The notes beneath the pieces are model-generated. The model saw nothing but the letters and a program-made list of their open reading frames with translations. It did no database searches and was not told where the DNA came from. Positions 33,076 to 45,537 of a stretch of 64,000 nt of DNA are shown in pieces (position 1 is the stretch's first letter; every line of letters begins with the position of its first letter). The stretch comes from Bretschneidera sinensis. Its lineage: Eukaryota; Streptophyta; Magnoliopsida; Brassicales; Akaniaceae. Both the position numbers and the translations under genes were made by a program. The DNA is taken from the NCBI GenBank assembly GCA_023935145.1, contig CM043699.1, positions 109,100,536 through 109,164,535 of the forward strand, written 5' to 3'.

Positions 33076-33091
33076 CCAACTTGAAGATGAG

Positions 33092-33228
33092 TAATGAAAA
33101 TAATTATTTGATTCAATGATTTTTGGCCGAATTACAACCATTCTTATCACATGTATATTACCAACCTGTACATAACGGTTGTGTAGTGTCGACCTTATAA
33201 TTTGTTGGAGTTTGCAATTCCATTGATG
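33092..33228 (+). repeat. Truncated 3' LTR of Copia A
   Basis: It matches the 5' LTR from TGAAAATCATTATTTG (here with changes) through GCAATTCC, then similarity stops near 33228, so the last third is missing. Confidence 0.7.
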
Positions 33229-33579
33229 ATTTTCAAAGTATTTTGGAAAGTGGAAAGGGTATTAATTTTTTGGGACTCGAAATTGTCGGGTGGTATGAAT
33301 TTAACCAGTTTAAAATTTCAAAAATCTAATTAAACAGCAGTGCATGTTTGCAACGGAAATGTCTATTGTTCGCAAACAATCATTTGTGGCACCCATTCGA
33401 TCCTATAAACATCACAAATTATTCCCTTCAAATTATTCCTGATTCAAGTTTTCTCTCTTTTATCTCATTCTCGTATTATACTGTATATCTTCTATAGTTT
33501 ATAATTCAAATATTGTATCTGCAATAGCATGGCCTAAATTATATTGGAAGGCAGATTTTTTGTTAACCTGGTGCAGTCT
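33229..33579. other. Unassigned AT-rich sequence between Copia A and Gypsy G
   Basis: No coding or terminal features are recognised. It may be debris of another LTR. Confidence 0.4.
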
Positions 33580-34881
33580 TGATTACGCCCAAAGTATAAC
33601 GCGATAGTTGTAGCATAGCTTTGGGGTGTCGATTCCACAGGGAAACGTGAAGTACAAGGAAAGTGTAAACTTTAATATGAAACGGTAGAATCTGAATGGG
33701 AGAATCTGAGTAGTGTGAGAAAATTGTGTAATTGTAATGAAAAATATGATGGAAGCAACAAGGTTTCGGGAATCCTCCCTAGGTTTGTTGTCTTATTCCA
33801 ATCTCAATTCAGTTGTTTTTATCTCGATTGCAAGTTTCACATCCTAAACAAGCAATCATCAAATATTCAATCAAGCACATATATAAACCCTAATGTAATT
33901 GATATGAATTACTCTTTACTTTCGATTTAAGCACACATGACCTATCCTATAGATTTATCAAGAAACAACAATATATCTTTAATGAAAATATTGCAGTAAG
34001 GAATAAACCTAAAAGATAAATCTACCAGACTCAATCATACCCAAACAACGTCACATAAGAAAAGCATGACTAGACTTATATGGAGAAGAAAGATACAATC
34101 ATCGGATTAAGAGAAAAATCTTCTAATTAAATTAAAGAGTAACTCATACAATGTTTTGATTATAAATCCAAACTACAACTGAATCAATAATGGAAAATAA
34201 GAACAACTACACCTAGGGATTCATCCCTTCGCCTTGCTTGGAGATTAGTTAGCCATGGGGCTCATGCTTGAACACTTGATGGGGGAGAATGTGGCAGCCT
34301 TGATGAGTTTTCCAGCCTTCAATCAATGTCTCTTCTCAAACCCTAAGTGATCTATTTATAATACAAGAGGTCCAAGGGTGTTCTAGGGTTTAAACAATCA
34401 TTAAAGTCTTAATTAGGTCATAACTCGAAAACAAAGTTTCGTGTGCGCGCTGCGACTCTCACTTACTAGAGCTGCGGCTCTATCTATTCTTGGTTGGATA
34501 TGCTTCTGGGCATCGTGGCCCTGCCTAGTCCAGGCCGCGACGTACACTGGTTGGTTTCCTTGTTCTTTTGTGCTTCTTTCTGAAGGCCGAGGCTTGGACT
34601 TCTTCAGGTCGCAGCGCACACACTCAAGACTTGATTCTCTTCGTTTTGTCTTTCCGCAATCACGCCTTCACTTCGGTATTCATTGAGTCATTGTGCTTCA
34701 AGAAACGACAGCTTTTCCTTCTCTTTTGGACTCAACGTACCTGAAAATGTTCCGAAATAGATCAACAATCCAAGAATACCACTTTAGAGTTGTTAACGAA
34801 TAAAAATGCAATTAAAACCTAGATCAACCCTAAAATGATAACAATTAAGTATTGTTGAGATGCATTTTATGGCTCTCATCA
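33580..34881 (-). repeat. 3' LTR of Gypsy G
   Basis: 1302 bp. The minus strand starts TGATGAGAGCC after the purine-rich AGTTGGGGGTTG and ends near GGCGTAATCA. It is GC-rich at 34440-34620. The first 740 bases in plus orientation match 42745-43484. Confidence 0.85.
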
Positions 34882-36602
34882 CAACCCCCAACTAGCTTAT
34901 TGCTAGTCCCTAGCAATTTAAGCGAAAACAAGAGATAAATTCTACGGTAGGAATCAAAACAAAGTAAAGCAATGTTAGTATTAAACTAGGAGCAATTCAC
35001 TTTTTGTCTCAGAAATCGCACATAACACAGAGCACATAGAATCATTAAATATCACCCAAGTCTAAAAGAAATCAAAACATCAATCTTAAAATTGTTATCA
35101 ACTCTTAAAATCCATCTTACCACAATCCATTAATCCGAACACCCAGATGATTTTATGCATAACATTCATAAATACAAGTCTTGGCCTCTAAAAACATAAT
35201 AAGTTGCGTGACATCAATCACAAATCAAGCTCCATATGCTTATTTTTCAAATCACTCTCCACTATTGTAGAAAAATCACACTACATTGGATCAATAGGTC
35301 TTTAATAAGCTTGTAACGTTAGGCTAATGTAAAAGTTAAGAAGGAATGGGAAGGATTCAATCAATAAAAAGAACTCAATCTCTTGGTTTTCAAACACAAC
35401 CACTTTAAGAATTGGATAACCTTACTTCAACACCTGACTCTTTCAACCGTTTTTCGAGCATTTCTCTCAATAAATCATCACTTTTTTCTTTTCTTCTTTC
35501 TTTGCCATAATTCATTTTTTTATATTATTTCTGCATAAGACTATTCACCTCCTCTTACATTCTTTTCTTTTCTTTTCCATAACCCCCAACTTATCTCCTT
35601 TAATGTACTTGGGTTATGGTAGGAATATTTTTTTTTTTTCATATTTCCATCCTTACTCCTCTTAAGTACTTCTCAACAAATGTGTATAACTAAATTCTTT
35701 TAAAAGAAAGATAAGGATAAAATATTTTTAGGTTCACAAAGATGAGTAAATGGGCTATTGAAAGAAACAAGGCTCAAATTCTTTTTCAAGAAAAAGGCTC
35801 AAACGGGTGACTAGCGATAAATGTAGCAAAGGTAAGTTTGAAAGGCTCAAATGGTTCAAAAATGGCCTATATCATATCTTAAGTAGTGTGCATTCTAGGA
35901 ATCCGCCTCAAGTGATTATCAAGTAAGTTCTAGAGCTTGTCGAGACCACAAAAGTATTCACAAGACAATCATACATAAAACTTCTCTAAATGTTTTAGAC
36001 TAATCATACAATCTTACCGTAAACTAGAGTCTTAAACTAAATGAAGATCGACATTTAAATTATTCTCAAACTGAAGCAAGATTTAACTTCTTCTAAATGC
36101 TATGTGCTATCTCAATTAAGTTCATATCATTGGCATATGAATTAACTCTAAGGCTAACACAAAATATGTTAAAAACGACAAAACGGGAAAATGACACCAA
36201 ATAATTAAATGAAAAACAGAAATACATTTCCCCCACCCCCAACTTAAAAATTGCATTGACCTCAATGTTAAAGAAAAGGTAAAAGAAACTCCCTTTTAAG
36301 CAAAAATGCACAGAAGCTGAAAATTGTGCACCACCATGTGAGCTGCATGCCATTCTTCTTGTTGAAATTTCAATCTACAACATAGAACAAAACAAACAAA
36401 AAGAAAGCAACTGCGGTGTAACATTAAGATTCCCACCGTATGTTAGGTTAACACATGAAACTAAAGAAATAACTAGAAATGAAAAATAAAGTATGAAAAT
36501 AAAATAATGAAAAGGAAGGCAAAATAAATGTTAGCACAGTTATCCGGTAAAATAAAATAAAATAAAAAGAGATAAACAAGATAGAACAAAAAACTAATCC
36601 TC
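34882..36602 (-). other. Untranslated 3' region of Gypsy G
   Basis: 1.7 kb without coding features, rich in pyrimidine tracts (35460-35650). Athila-type elements are known for long non-coding DNA between the env-like ORF and the 3' LTR. Confidence 0.55.
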
Positions 36603-37730
36603 TCAGTCTTCATCCCCTTCTTCATTCTCTTCACCTTCCTCAAGAGTTGGATCAAAAGATGAACCCGGATAGTGTTGAAAAGTGGGAAAGTGATCCATGT
36701 TACAATCAGTAGTGGAGGCAAGGTGTTGGTACATCTGACTAAAAGAAGAGTACACCCCCGCTTGATAATTAGCTTGCCTAGCCAAGAAACGTTCCTGACG
36801 ATCAAATCTATCATGCAAAAGTTTCTGATGCTCGTTAAAATAAATCTCTAAACGCTCAAGGCGCTCTACAACAGTGAAATGCCTAGGGGGAGGAGGGGCT
36901 GCAATTGCTGCTCTCTCTCCCGGAACTAATAGCCTTGAGGCTTTAATCAGATTATGCATGCTATCATCGATGGGTTTTTTAGGTTACTGGGCTTCCTCAT
37001 CAGGATTGTACTGGACTCTGGCTTGGATGCATAATTGGGTAATTAAAGAAGGGAAGTACAATCAAAGCTTTTGTTGCACAGTGTGTATGATAGAATTGAA
37101 TATGATCTGGCCCACATCAATAGTCATGCCCATCAAAATGACATAAATCAGCACAACTCTCTCAACTGTAAGGTCACTATAGTGTATAGTAGGCATCAAT
37201 CTCTGACATACAAAATATTGCCAAGCTCGAGCATTGACAGTCAGGGAAGTACCATGCAAGGTTATAGGGGTATCACCCGCCATTTTCCGTGTAGTGCCCG
37301 AAATATAGAGAGTATTGCAAATCTCTTCATAATTAATATTAGATGCATATGCACTATACTCACTATTTTCTATGTCAGGTAGCCCATAGAATCTATTGAT
37401 AGATGTGCTGCTAAAAGAAACTGTTTTGCCTTTCACCCTCACCTTACCATTTCTATGTTCGTCTACATTAGCGTAGAATTCTCTAACCACATTTGTGAGG
37501 GAATGAGATGGTTGTCTAGCAAATGTACCCCACTGCCTATCAATAATCATTCTAAACAAGGTTGGGTTCCCCTTCTCTGTGATTTTGAATCCTCTCTTAG
37601 GAATGGGTTTTCTAGTGTGCATCATCCTAACATATCTTTTACTAGCCTCAAAACTAACAAATTTGCTCTTATCATACTCTTGAGCTTGTTTCCCCCTTGG
37701 TCTCTTAGTCTTATGGGCCATTTGAATCAA
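36603..37730 (-). pseudogene. Env-like / putative plant transposon protein ORF of Gypsy G
   Basis: One minus-strand frame of about 375 codons with two internal stops (near 37062 and 36985). It begins with a basic stretch (KTKRPRGKQAQ), then KFVSFEASKRY, REFYANVDEH, INRFYGLPD and LMPTIHYSDLTVERVVLIY, the landmarks of the family annotated as putative plant transposon protein and found as the third ORF of Athila-type elements. The C-terminus has a probable coiled coil (ERLERLEIYFNEHQKLL) and an acidic tail. No clear transmembrane segment or signal peptide is visible, so a true envelope function is not supported. Confidence 0.75.
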
Positions 37731-38330
37731 ATATATAGAACAATAGTACTAATTCAAAATCGACCACCCAAATAGCACAAATGAACAATCAAAGATGAGA
37801 AATTGGTCTTACTTGATGCCGATAATTGGAGAGAAGAAAGAGTACCCACCAGTTTGAAGTTTTCTTGATGAACCCAAAATCCTCTTTGTACCAAGATTTT
37901 TAGAGAAATTTCCAACAAAATCTACAATATTAGTGCTAAATCCTCTAAGAAATGATGTTAGAATTAAGAAATTTTGAGTAAAAGTGAGTGGGTAAGTGAG
38001 GGTTTGGAGAGAGGATGAGAGAGAGAGAAATGTACTGTGTTTCTCAAAGGTGAAATGTAGAAGATAATGCAGATTTGAGTTTAAAATGACCAGCTCATGT
38101 GTTGGCAGATCAAGTGGAGTCGCGGTTTAGCCTAGTGAGCATCGTGGCTTGAAGGCGTGGGCATGTGTGGCGTGTGTGCGTACCTTCTGCACGCTGCAGC
38201 GCACTAGATGTTGGGCCTAGGCACGGGCTGATGGGCATGTGTGGAGGCATTCTGGGTGTTGCAACGCACCAGATACTGTGCTTAGGCACGGGCTGGTGTG
38301 CCTGCTGGGTTGATGCTGTGCGCGGTAGTG
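37731..38330 (-). other. Non-coding DNA upstream of the env-like ORF, with GC-rich repeats
   Basis: It contains a GC-rich segment (38110-38340) in which a unit of about 68 bp with CTTAGGCACGGGCTG or CCTAGGCACGGGCTG occurs twice (38197 and 38265). Integrase would be expected here in an intact element. Confidence 0.55.
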
Positions 38331-39900
38331 TTATGGGCTAGGCCTAGGCATGCACACTGGTCCTAGTTCTAAACAAAACACCTCATACAAGAACTTCCTC
38401 CTGTCTTGAGTGCTCCATTCCATTGGTATCTCACCTATAGCCAAATTATTCACGATATGAGCAAACCATGGTAAAGAAGTAATAGAGAGTAATTGATCAT
38501 CGGGAAAATCATACTTGATTGGCATATCATCAGAAGTGTCCTCAAATGTGAGCCTCGAGAGATGGTCAGCCATCATGTTCTCTACCCCTTTCTTATCTTT
38601 GATGGTGATGTCAAATTCTTGCAAGAGTAAGATTCATCGTATCAGTCGTGCCTTAGCATCCTTGTTTGTAAAAAGGTACTTGAGAGCCGCATGATCTGTG
38701 AAGATAAGAATAGGAGAACCGATTAAATAAGCACGAAACTTGTCCGAAGCAAATACTACAGCTAGCAATTCTTTTTCAGTGGTGGAGTAGTTCATTTGAG
38801 CACTATTCAGGGTTTTACAAGCATAGTAAATAACAAAAGGTTTTCCCTCCCTTCATTGTCCAAGAACAACACCTATAGCATAGTCACTAGCATCACACAT
38901 GATTTCAAAGGGTAAAGTCCAATCAGGTGACTGCATTATAGGTGCTGAAGTAAGCTTGCCAATTAGCATTTTAAAGGCCTCTTGACAAGCTTGAGTCCAC
39001 TCAAATGGGACATCTTTAACTAGGAGGGCACATAGTGGTCTAGATATATTGGAAAAGTTTTGTATGAATCTCCTATAAAAACCAGCATGACCAACGAAAG
39101 ATCTCACATCCTTTGCTGTCTTAGGTGTGAAAAATTTAGATATTAATTCAATCTTAGATTGATCGACCTCTATCCCCTTAGAAGAGATAACATGCCCTAA
39201 GACAATACTGGATGGTACCGTGAAATGCCATTTTTCCCAATTTAAGACTAATTCCTTTTCCTCACAACGAATCAACACTATTTCTAAATTCATTAAGCAT
39301 GCATCAAATAAAGATCCAAAATTAGTTAGGTCATCCATTAAAACATCCATGCAATTTTCAACCATGTCACTAAAAATGCTCATCATGCAACGTTGAAAAG
39401 TGGCAGGGGCATTACACAATCCAAATGGCATTCTACGAAAAGCATACGTGCCAAAAGGACAAGTGAAGGTGGTTTTATCTTGGTTTTCTAATGCAATTTC
39501 AATTTGATAATAACCAGAATAACCATCTAAGAAGCAGTAAAAAGGATGACCAGCTACACTCTCAAGAATTTGATCGATAAAGGGGAGTGGGAAATGCTCT
39601 TTCCAGGTGGCAGCATTTAATTTTCTATAATCAATGTACATGTGTCACCCAGTCACAAGTTTTGTAGGGACTAACTCTCCTAGGTCATTCTTTATCACAG
39701 TGACTCCGGACTTTTTAGGAACGACTTGTGTAGGACTTACCCATTTATTATCAGCTATGGGATATATAATTCCCGCATCTAATAGTTTTAACACTTCATT
39801 CTTCACTACTTATTTCATAGTGGGGTTAAGCCTACGTTGAGGGTCTCTACGAGGACTAGTCCCTTCATCCAAATTTATCTTATGAGAACAGATCAGGGGA
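38331..39900 (-). pseudogene. Gypsy G reverse transcriptase and RNase H
   Basis: The minus strand carries PIADNKWVSPTQVVPKKSG, a stop where Trp of TGW is expected, then MYIDYRKLNAATWKEHFPLP, FLDGYSGYYQI, FGLCNAPATFQ and the catalytic region VLMDDL (FMDDF in relatives). RNase H continues (CDASDYAIGVVLGQ, stop, TTEKELLAVV, FTDHAALKYL) to MADHLSRL. The frame ends shortly after RRKFLYEV with foreign-looking sequence, marking the integrase deletion. Confidence 0.85.
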
Positions 39901-40166
39901 CTAATTCCTTTTAAATCAGCCATGCTCCAATCTAAGGCTGATTTATGTGCATTTAAGGTCCGAATTAATTTCTCACCTTGAGACTCAAATAATTAAGATG
40001 AGATAATAACAGGAAAAGTATCACATGAACCGAAGAAAGTATGCTTCAAACCCTTAGATAGTGGCTTCAATTCGACTTTAGGTGCTTCCACACTTGAAGA
40101 GTTTTGCTTCTCGCTTCTTTTGGGCAACTCCTCAAACTTTGGTTGCCATGCTCGAGTGCCATAATC

Positions 40167-42588
40167 CTAAGATTTATCAAAAATCGCACAAATATCAATT
40201 ATATTAGTTTTATCATTAATAGAATCAATCTCAGAATTAACAAGAAAATATTCAAGAGGATCAAAATCATGAGCTATGAAAACTCCCTTATCAATGAGTG
40301 ACTCGATCATGTATAAGTGGTGGTTCTTGTCCTCATCTTCGGGCTGTTTTGCAACATTGAAAATGTTCACCTCGAGGGTCATGTTTCCAAAGAACAGCTT
40401 TATGAGTCCATTCCTACAATTAATTAAAGCATTTGCAGTAGCAAGGAAAGGTCTACCTAAAATCAAAGGAATTTTAGAGTTAGTGTCAACAGCAGAAGTA
40501 GTGTCAAGGATTAGGAAATCAACAGGATAGTAAAATTTATCAATTTGAATGAGAACATCCTCTACCACACCCTGAGGTACTTTGACTGAACGGTCAGCCA
40601 ATTGCAATACCACAGTGGTTGGTTTTATTTTTCCTAATCCCAGCTGTAAATAAATAGAAAATGGCATCAGATTTACACTAGCTCCTAAATCTAGCAAGGC
40701 TTGTCTAACCTCATGATTTTCAATGCTATATGCAATGGTTGGACAGCCACGATCCTTGTATTTTGGGGGAATTTTTTGCTCAATTAAATCACTAACTTGC
40801 TCTATTAGGAATGTTGTTTTCTTTACATGGTGCTTCCTCTTAATTGTACACAAATCCTTGAGAACCTTTGCATAGGTAGAAACTTGTTTAATCACATGCA
40901 AAAGAGGTAGATTAAGTTTTACTTGCCGTAGGTTCTCTAGGATTTCATTGTTTAGGTCCAGATTTTTTTTGTTTGATTTTAAGGCTTGAGGGAATGGTGC
41001 CTTAACAGGGTTCTTGGTAACTTCAGGGTCCTTGGGTAACTCGACATCACTACTACCTTGACCCTTTTCCACATCCTCGGATTTGTTCGTTGTTGGGATG
41101 TGTAATGTCTTACCACTTCTTGTCGCAATGGCATTCATATTTTCCAGATTTGCTTGTGCCATGTGTTGACCATGGGGTGTGGACTGAGCTTGAGAAGGGA
41201 ACTTACCTTGCTCAGTCACACTTAAGGAGCCCATCAATTTAGATACTTGGCTCCTTATTTCCTTATTCTCTTCCACAACCTGTGTGATTAATGCTTCATA
41301 CCTTTGGTTTGTCTTGCCCTGTGCCTCAATAAAAGCATGTAAAGTGTCTTCTAAAGAACTCCTAGAGGATGAGGGTGCATGATATGGTGCAGGGTATGAT
41401 CTAGAGGGTTGTACAAGCTGTTGGTTTTCAGACTTCCAGCTGAAATTGGGGTAATTTCGCCATCCCAGATTATAGGTGTTAGAGAAGGGTACTAGAGGAT
41501 TCTTGTACATGCCTAAGGCATTACATTGTTCCTTATACATCCCTCTCATATCTACGAATGTGGGGCACTCTTGAGTGGGATGATCTACCCCACCACACAC
41601 AAAACATGGTTCCGAAGATTCGGTATGATTAACAACGTGTGTTGGCTTTGAGCCTTTAGTCTTTAATGCATCTAACTCCTTAATGAGCATTTCGACCTTA
41701 GCTTTTAGGCTGTCTTCTTCCCTAAGATGGTATATTTCACCACTACTTGGGTTTCTTACAGGTTGTGACCTATTTGTGCTTTCAGTACGACTAGGTCCAA
41801 TCCACGCATGAGCTTTTTCAGCAAGCTCATTGAGGTACTCTATGGCCTCATCAGGATCTTTTTTATAGAAATTCACCATTACACATCATCTCTACAAAAT
41901 TGGCGCTCTCTATAGGTAAGTCCCTCATAAAAGTAGCCCACTAAGTGCCAACTCTCATACCTATGGTGAGGACACATACTTAATAGCTCCTTAAATTTCT
42001 TCCAAGACTGATACAAAGTCTTATTATCCTTTTGTGCAAAGGTGGAGATTTACCTTTTTAAGGCGGTCTTATGTTGAGGGAAGTATTTATTGAAGAAGAC
42101 CTGAGTCATCTCATTCCATGTCCTAATAGATTGTGGTCTCAGCGAGTATAGCCAACTCTTAGCTTATCCTTTAAAGAGAAAGGAAAAAACTTGAGTCTCA
42201 CGATATCATCAGTTGCATCTTGACTATGAAAAGTCGCAGCTACTTCCTCAAACTCCCTAATGTGTACATATGGGTTTTCATTTTCCAAGCCATGAAATGT
42301 AGGGAGTAATTGTATCATCCCTGTTTTGAAATCTTGATGGAGAGTATTGGTTGGAAACATGATGCATGATGGTGTGGCTATTCAGCTAGGATGCAAGTAA
42401 TCTTTAAGTGTCCTAGCAACATTCTCATTAGGGTTTTCAGCCATGTTAACAAAGTCTTCTAAATTCTCGTTTAGGTGTGCACTAGGGTTTGATCTAGGCG
42501 AGGTTTCACTAATGGATGTGGAAAGAAAGGGTAGCTCTACTTCGGGTCCCTTAATGAATCTGCCTCGCGAATCTCTCGGTCTAAGCAT
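40167..42588 (-). pseudogene. Gypsy G gag and protease
   Basis: The N-terminal part (42139-42588) has ENVARTLKDYLHPS and LLPTFHGLENENPYVHIREFE in two overlapping frames. The long frame 40167-41879 (570 codons) has a zinc knuckle (CFVCGGVDHPTQEC), an extended linker, and the protease-like DLGASVNLMP with LILGRPFLATA. DLGA in place of DSGA is usual in this lineage. Between 41880 and 42138 the frame is broken. Confidence 0.82.
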
Positions 42589-42722
42589 ACACCAAATGAG
42601 TTAAAAGGAAATAAAAAAATATAACAAATAAAAGAAATCGAAAAATCAAAAGCTTAAAAAAAGGAACAATAGTACCGTATTGTCTTAGAGTTGACAATCT
42701 TCCTTGTATGTAAGTGTGTTTT

Positions 42723-42739
42723 CCTCGGCAACAGCGCCA
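42723..42739 (-). other. Primer-binding site of Gypsy G
   Basis: The minus strand reads TGGCGCTGTTGCCGAGG just inside the LTR. This is the TGGCGCCGTTGCCGGGG type used by Athila/Tat elements, with two changes. Confidence 0.7.
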
Positions 42740-42744
42740 AAATT

Positions 42745-43491
42745 TGATTACGTCCAAAGTATAACGCGGTAGTTGTAGCATAGCTTTGGGGTGTCGATTC
42801 CACGGGGAAACATGAACTACAAGGAAAGTGTACACTTTAATATTAAATGGTAGAATCTGAGTAGTGTGAGAAAATTGTGTAATTGTAATGAAAAACATAA
42901 TAGAAGCAACAAGGTTCTGGGAATCCTCCCTAAGTTTGTTGCCTTATTCCAATCTCAATTCAGTTGTTTTTATTTCGATTGCAAGTTTCACATCCCAAAC
43001 AAGCAATTGGCGAATATTCAATCAAGCACATATATAAACCTTAATGTAATTGATATGAATTACTCTTTACTTTCGAGTTAAGCACACATAACCTATCCTA
43101 TAGATTTATCAAGAAACGATAATATATCTTTAATGACAATATTGCAGTAATGGACAAACCTAAAAGATAAATCTACCAGACTCAATCATACCTAAACAAT
43201 GTCACATAAAAAAAACATGACTAGACTTATATGGAGAAGAAAGATACAATCACCGGATTAAGAGAAAAATCTTCTAATTAAATTAAAGAGTAACTTATAC
43301 AATATTTTGATAATAAATCCAAACTACAACTAAATCAATAATTGAAAATAAGAACAACTACACTTAGGGATTCATCCCTTCGCCTTGCTTGGAGATTAGT
43401 TAGCCATAGGGTTCATGCTTGAACACTTGATGGGGGAGAATGTGGTAGCCTTGATGAGTTTTCTAGCCTTCAATCAATGTCTCTTCTCGAA
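42745..43491 (-). repeat. 5' LTR of Gypsy G, truncated by Copia D
   Basis: It matches 33580-34330 at high identity and stops at CTCTTCTC(GAA), where Copia D starts with TGTTGG at 43492. The remaining 550 bases of this LTR are absent from the window. Confidence 0.85.
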
Positions 43492-44477
43492 TGTTGGAAA
43501 TCACCTTGACAAGATGCCCAAGTGGTGATCTTCCAAACACCCATGTCTTGAATGACTTGTAGAAAGAAAATACAACAAACGAAGCAAAGAAAAAAGACAA
43601 GCAATTGTTATCGAGGTTCGGCAATAGTCTACGTCCCCTTGAGTTCCTCCAAACTCTCCGCACTAAATCAATGGTTCTTACAATCACAGCAACCCCTCTC
43701 CAAGAATCCATAAGTTCTTGAAGAAACAAAGAAGAGAACAAGAAAGTGATAAGGTCTTGAGGTACCCTGGAACTTTCCCCCTTGGAAATTCCACTTACAA
43801 GTCCCTTGAATCCCCTTTCTATACTAATCTCTCTCTTTATAACCAGCCTCTCCAATGAGTACCTCTTGTATGTCTATGTCTTTGCACTCTCATACAATTC
43901 TTTCATTCACATATTCTGTCACAATTTTTAATCACTTGTTATAGAATGAAGCTAGGTGACCTTTAATATAGTGCACCAACTTTTTGTCCAATCTTGAGAG
44001 TTAATCTCCACCCTTAGATCTTGATGACCACTCAACCATAGCCCTCCATCAATCCTAAGTGATGCTGTGCATTTTAACCTTGCACTTATGCACTTAACAA
44101 GAGGCTGAATCAAGTTAATCATGTGTGCATCAGTGTGCCTAGCGCCTAGGCACTAAACAGGGTGCGCTGAGGCCTTGGGCAAAACCTCTTTTCACCACTT
44201 TCTGGACGCCACGGACTTAGTGAGGGAGAGGTGCGGCGCTGCCCTCCACTAGGACTTCCTCCTTGCTGGGTGTTATAGCTTAGAAGGAGCAGGGCTGCGG
44301 CACACACTAAAGCTGGACCCTTCACGGCTGTGCGCACTTCTTTGTCTTACTGAATGGAGAGGTGTGCACACACCCAAAGTGAGGCACACTTGTGTGCACT
44401 CCTTTAACATGCTGAAATTTATTCTTCCAACCTTATTTAAACCTTAACCATGTTTAAATCTTAGACAAATACCAACA
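43492..44477 (-). repeat. 3' LTR of Copia D
   Basis: 986 bp with perfect 6 bp inverted ends (TGTTGG/CCAACA). It is preceded on the minus strand by the purine-rich AGACAAAGGTAGAGAT (44478-44493). Confidence 0.85.
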
Positions 44478-44557
44478 ATCTCTACCTTTGTCTAAGCGTT
44501 TAAACCCAAACCATTGTGCTGAGAACTTAAGGATCCAAACTCATCTTGAGTCATCAT

Positions 44558-44948
44558 TCAACCGACTCCATTCCTAAGAAGTTCAAGGCAATGATTGAAC
44601 TTAGTTAGAGGTAGAACCTTGGTGCTTAAATCTGTAGGACTTTTTCCTGTGGCCTTCTTATCAACATGAATGCATCTTTTCGTACCATTTTCTGAAATGA
44701 AATGATACCAAACATCCATATGCTTTGTCCTCTCATGGAACACCGAATTCCTCCACAAGTGCCACACACTTTAGATATTCGAAGACACCACCATCTACTC
44801 TTTTAGGACCATCCACTCGTCCAATAACCCTTTGCACCACATAGCCTCCTTTATGGCTTTTTGAAGCCACTATGTATTCTACCTCGGTTGTTAAGAGTGC
44901 TACCACCGGCTGCAACCGAGCCTTCCAATACCTCAACAACCATTTCAT
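44558..44948 (-). pseudogene. Copia D RNase H
   Basis: Minus-strand fragments: LTTEVEYIVASKSHK, then in another frame VFHERTKHMDVWYHF and TGKSPTDLSTKVLP. Reduced and frameshifted. Confidence 0.7.
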
Positions 44949-44954
44949 CCCAAG

Positions 44955-45537
44955 CTAAAGCTCTTTTTCAAGATTACTCACACATCTGCTGAGAACACCC
45001 ATTACTTGAGAAATATTGGGTCTAGTGCTTACCATCATGGACATGACTGGTCCAACTGCACTAGAGTAAGGGACCTTTACCATTTCTTTCTTCTCCTCAT
45101 CCATTCCAGGACATTGTTCGCTGGAGAACTTGAAATAACCAGTAAGGAGAACCTTCACTGGTTTACCATCTTCCATAGAAGATCGAGAAATTTTCAACCT
45201 ATTTCTCTCCCTTTCCTGAATTTTTCTCATCTTAAGGATCTTTTGTGTAAGGCTAAGATCCTTCCTCTCGAACTCTTCACTGAGTTGAGATGTAAACCTT
45301 TTCATCCTCTCCCTGCTGTTCCAAACCAATAGCATATCAACGACATAGATGAGGCTACTCACCATTTTCTCCACCTTGTGTCCAGGTGAGAAAGTTTCTG
45401 TGAAATCTATGTCTTCTCTTTGCGTGAACCCATTTGCCACCAGTCTAGCCTTGTTCCAGACTTCATCTCCTAAAGGGTACCCTTCTTTGATCTTGTAACA
45501 CCAATTCCCAGAAGTTGTTCTTCCTCAAAGAATTCAT
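44955..45537 (-). pseudogene. Copia D reverse transcriptase with internal deletion
   Basis: The frame passes from MANGFTQREDIDFTETFSP directly to SLIYVVDMLLVWNSRE. The region between the ETFSP and YVDD motifs (over 100 residues in relatives) is deleted, and YVDD has become YVVD. It ends VSTRPNISQVMGVLSR. Confidence 0.75.

Larger units (their letters stand above)
17857..33228 (+). mobile_element. Copia LTR retrotransposon A, broken by three later insertions
   Basis: The pieces of A in order are: 5' LTR, gag start (18232-18572), [element B], gag end with zinc knuckle (25118-25684), a minus-strand protease part (25690-26130 and 30393-30570) around [element C], RT first part (30572-30926), [solo LTR], RT second part and RNase H (32162-33075), and a truncated 3' LTR (33092-33228). 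Removing the insertions rejoins reading frames at each boundary. No integrase is seen. All frames carry stops or shifts, so A is dead. Confidence 0.8.
33580..43491 (-). mobile_element. Athila-like Gypsy retrotransposon G, integrase deleted, 5' LTR truncated
   Basis: On the minus strand: partial 5' LTR (42745-43491), a primer site of the TGGCGC..GTTGCC type (42723-42739), gag-protease, RT-RNase H, an env-like ORF, a long untranslated 3' region and a 1.3 kb 3' LTR (33580-34881). LTR size, primer site and the env-like ORF fit the Athila/Tat lineage. Integrase is absent between RNase H and the env-like ORF. Copia element D interrupts the 5' LTR. Confidence 0.85.

Noticed and set aside
34413..34686. 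GC-rich open frames on both strands
   Set aside because: They lie in the LTR of Gypsy G, show no family features and have no counterpart expected there.
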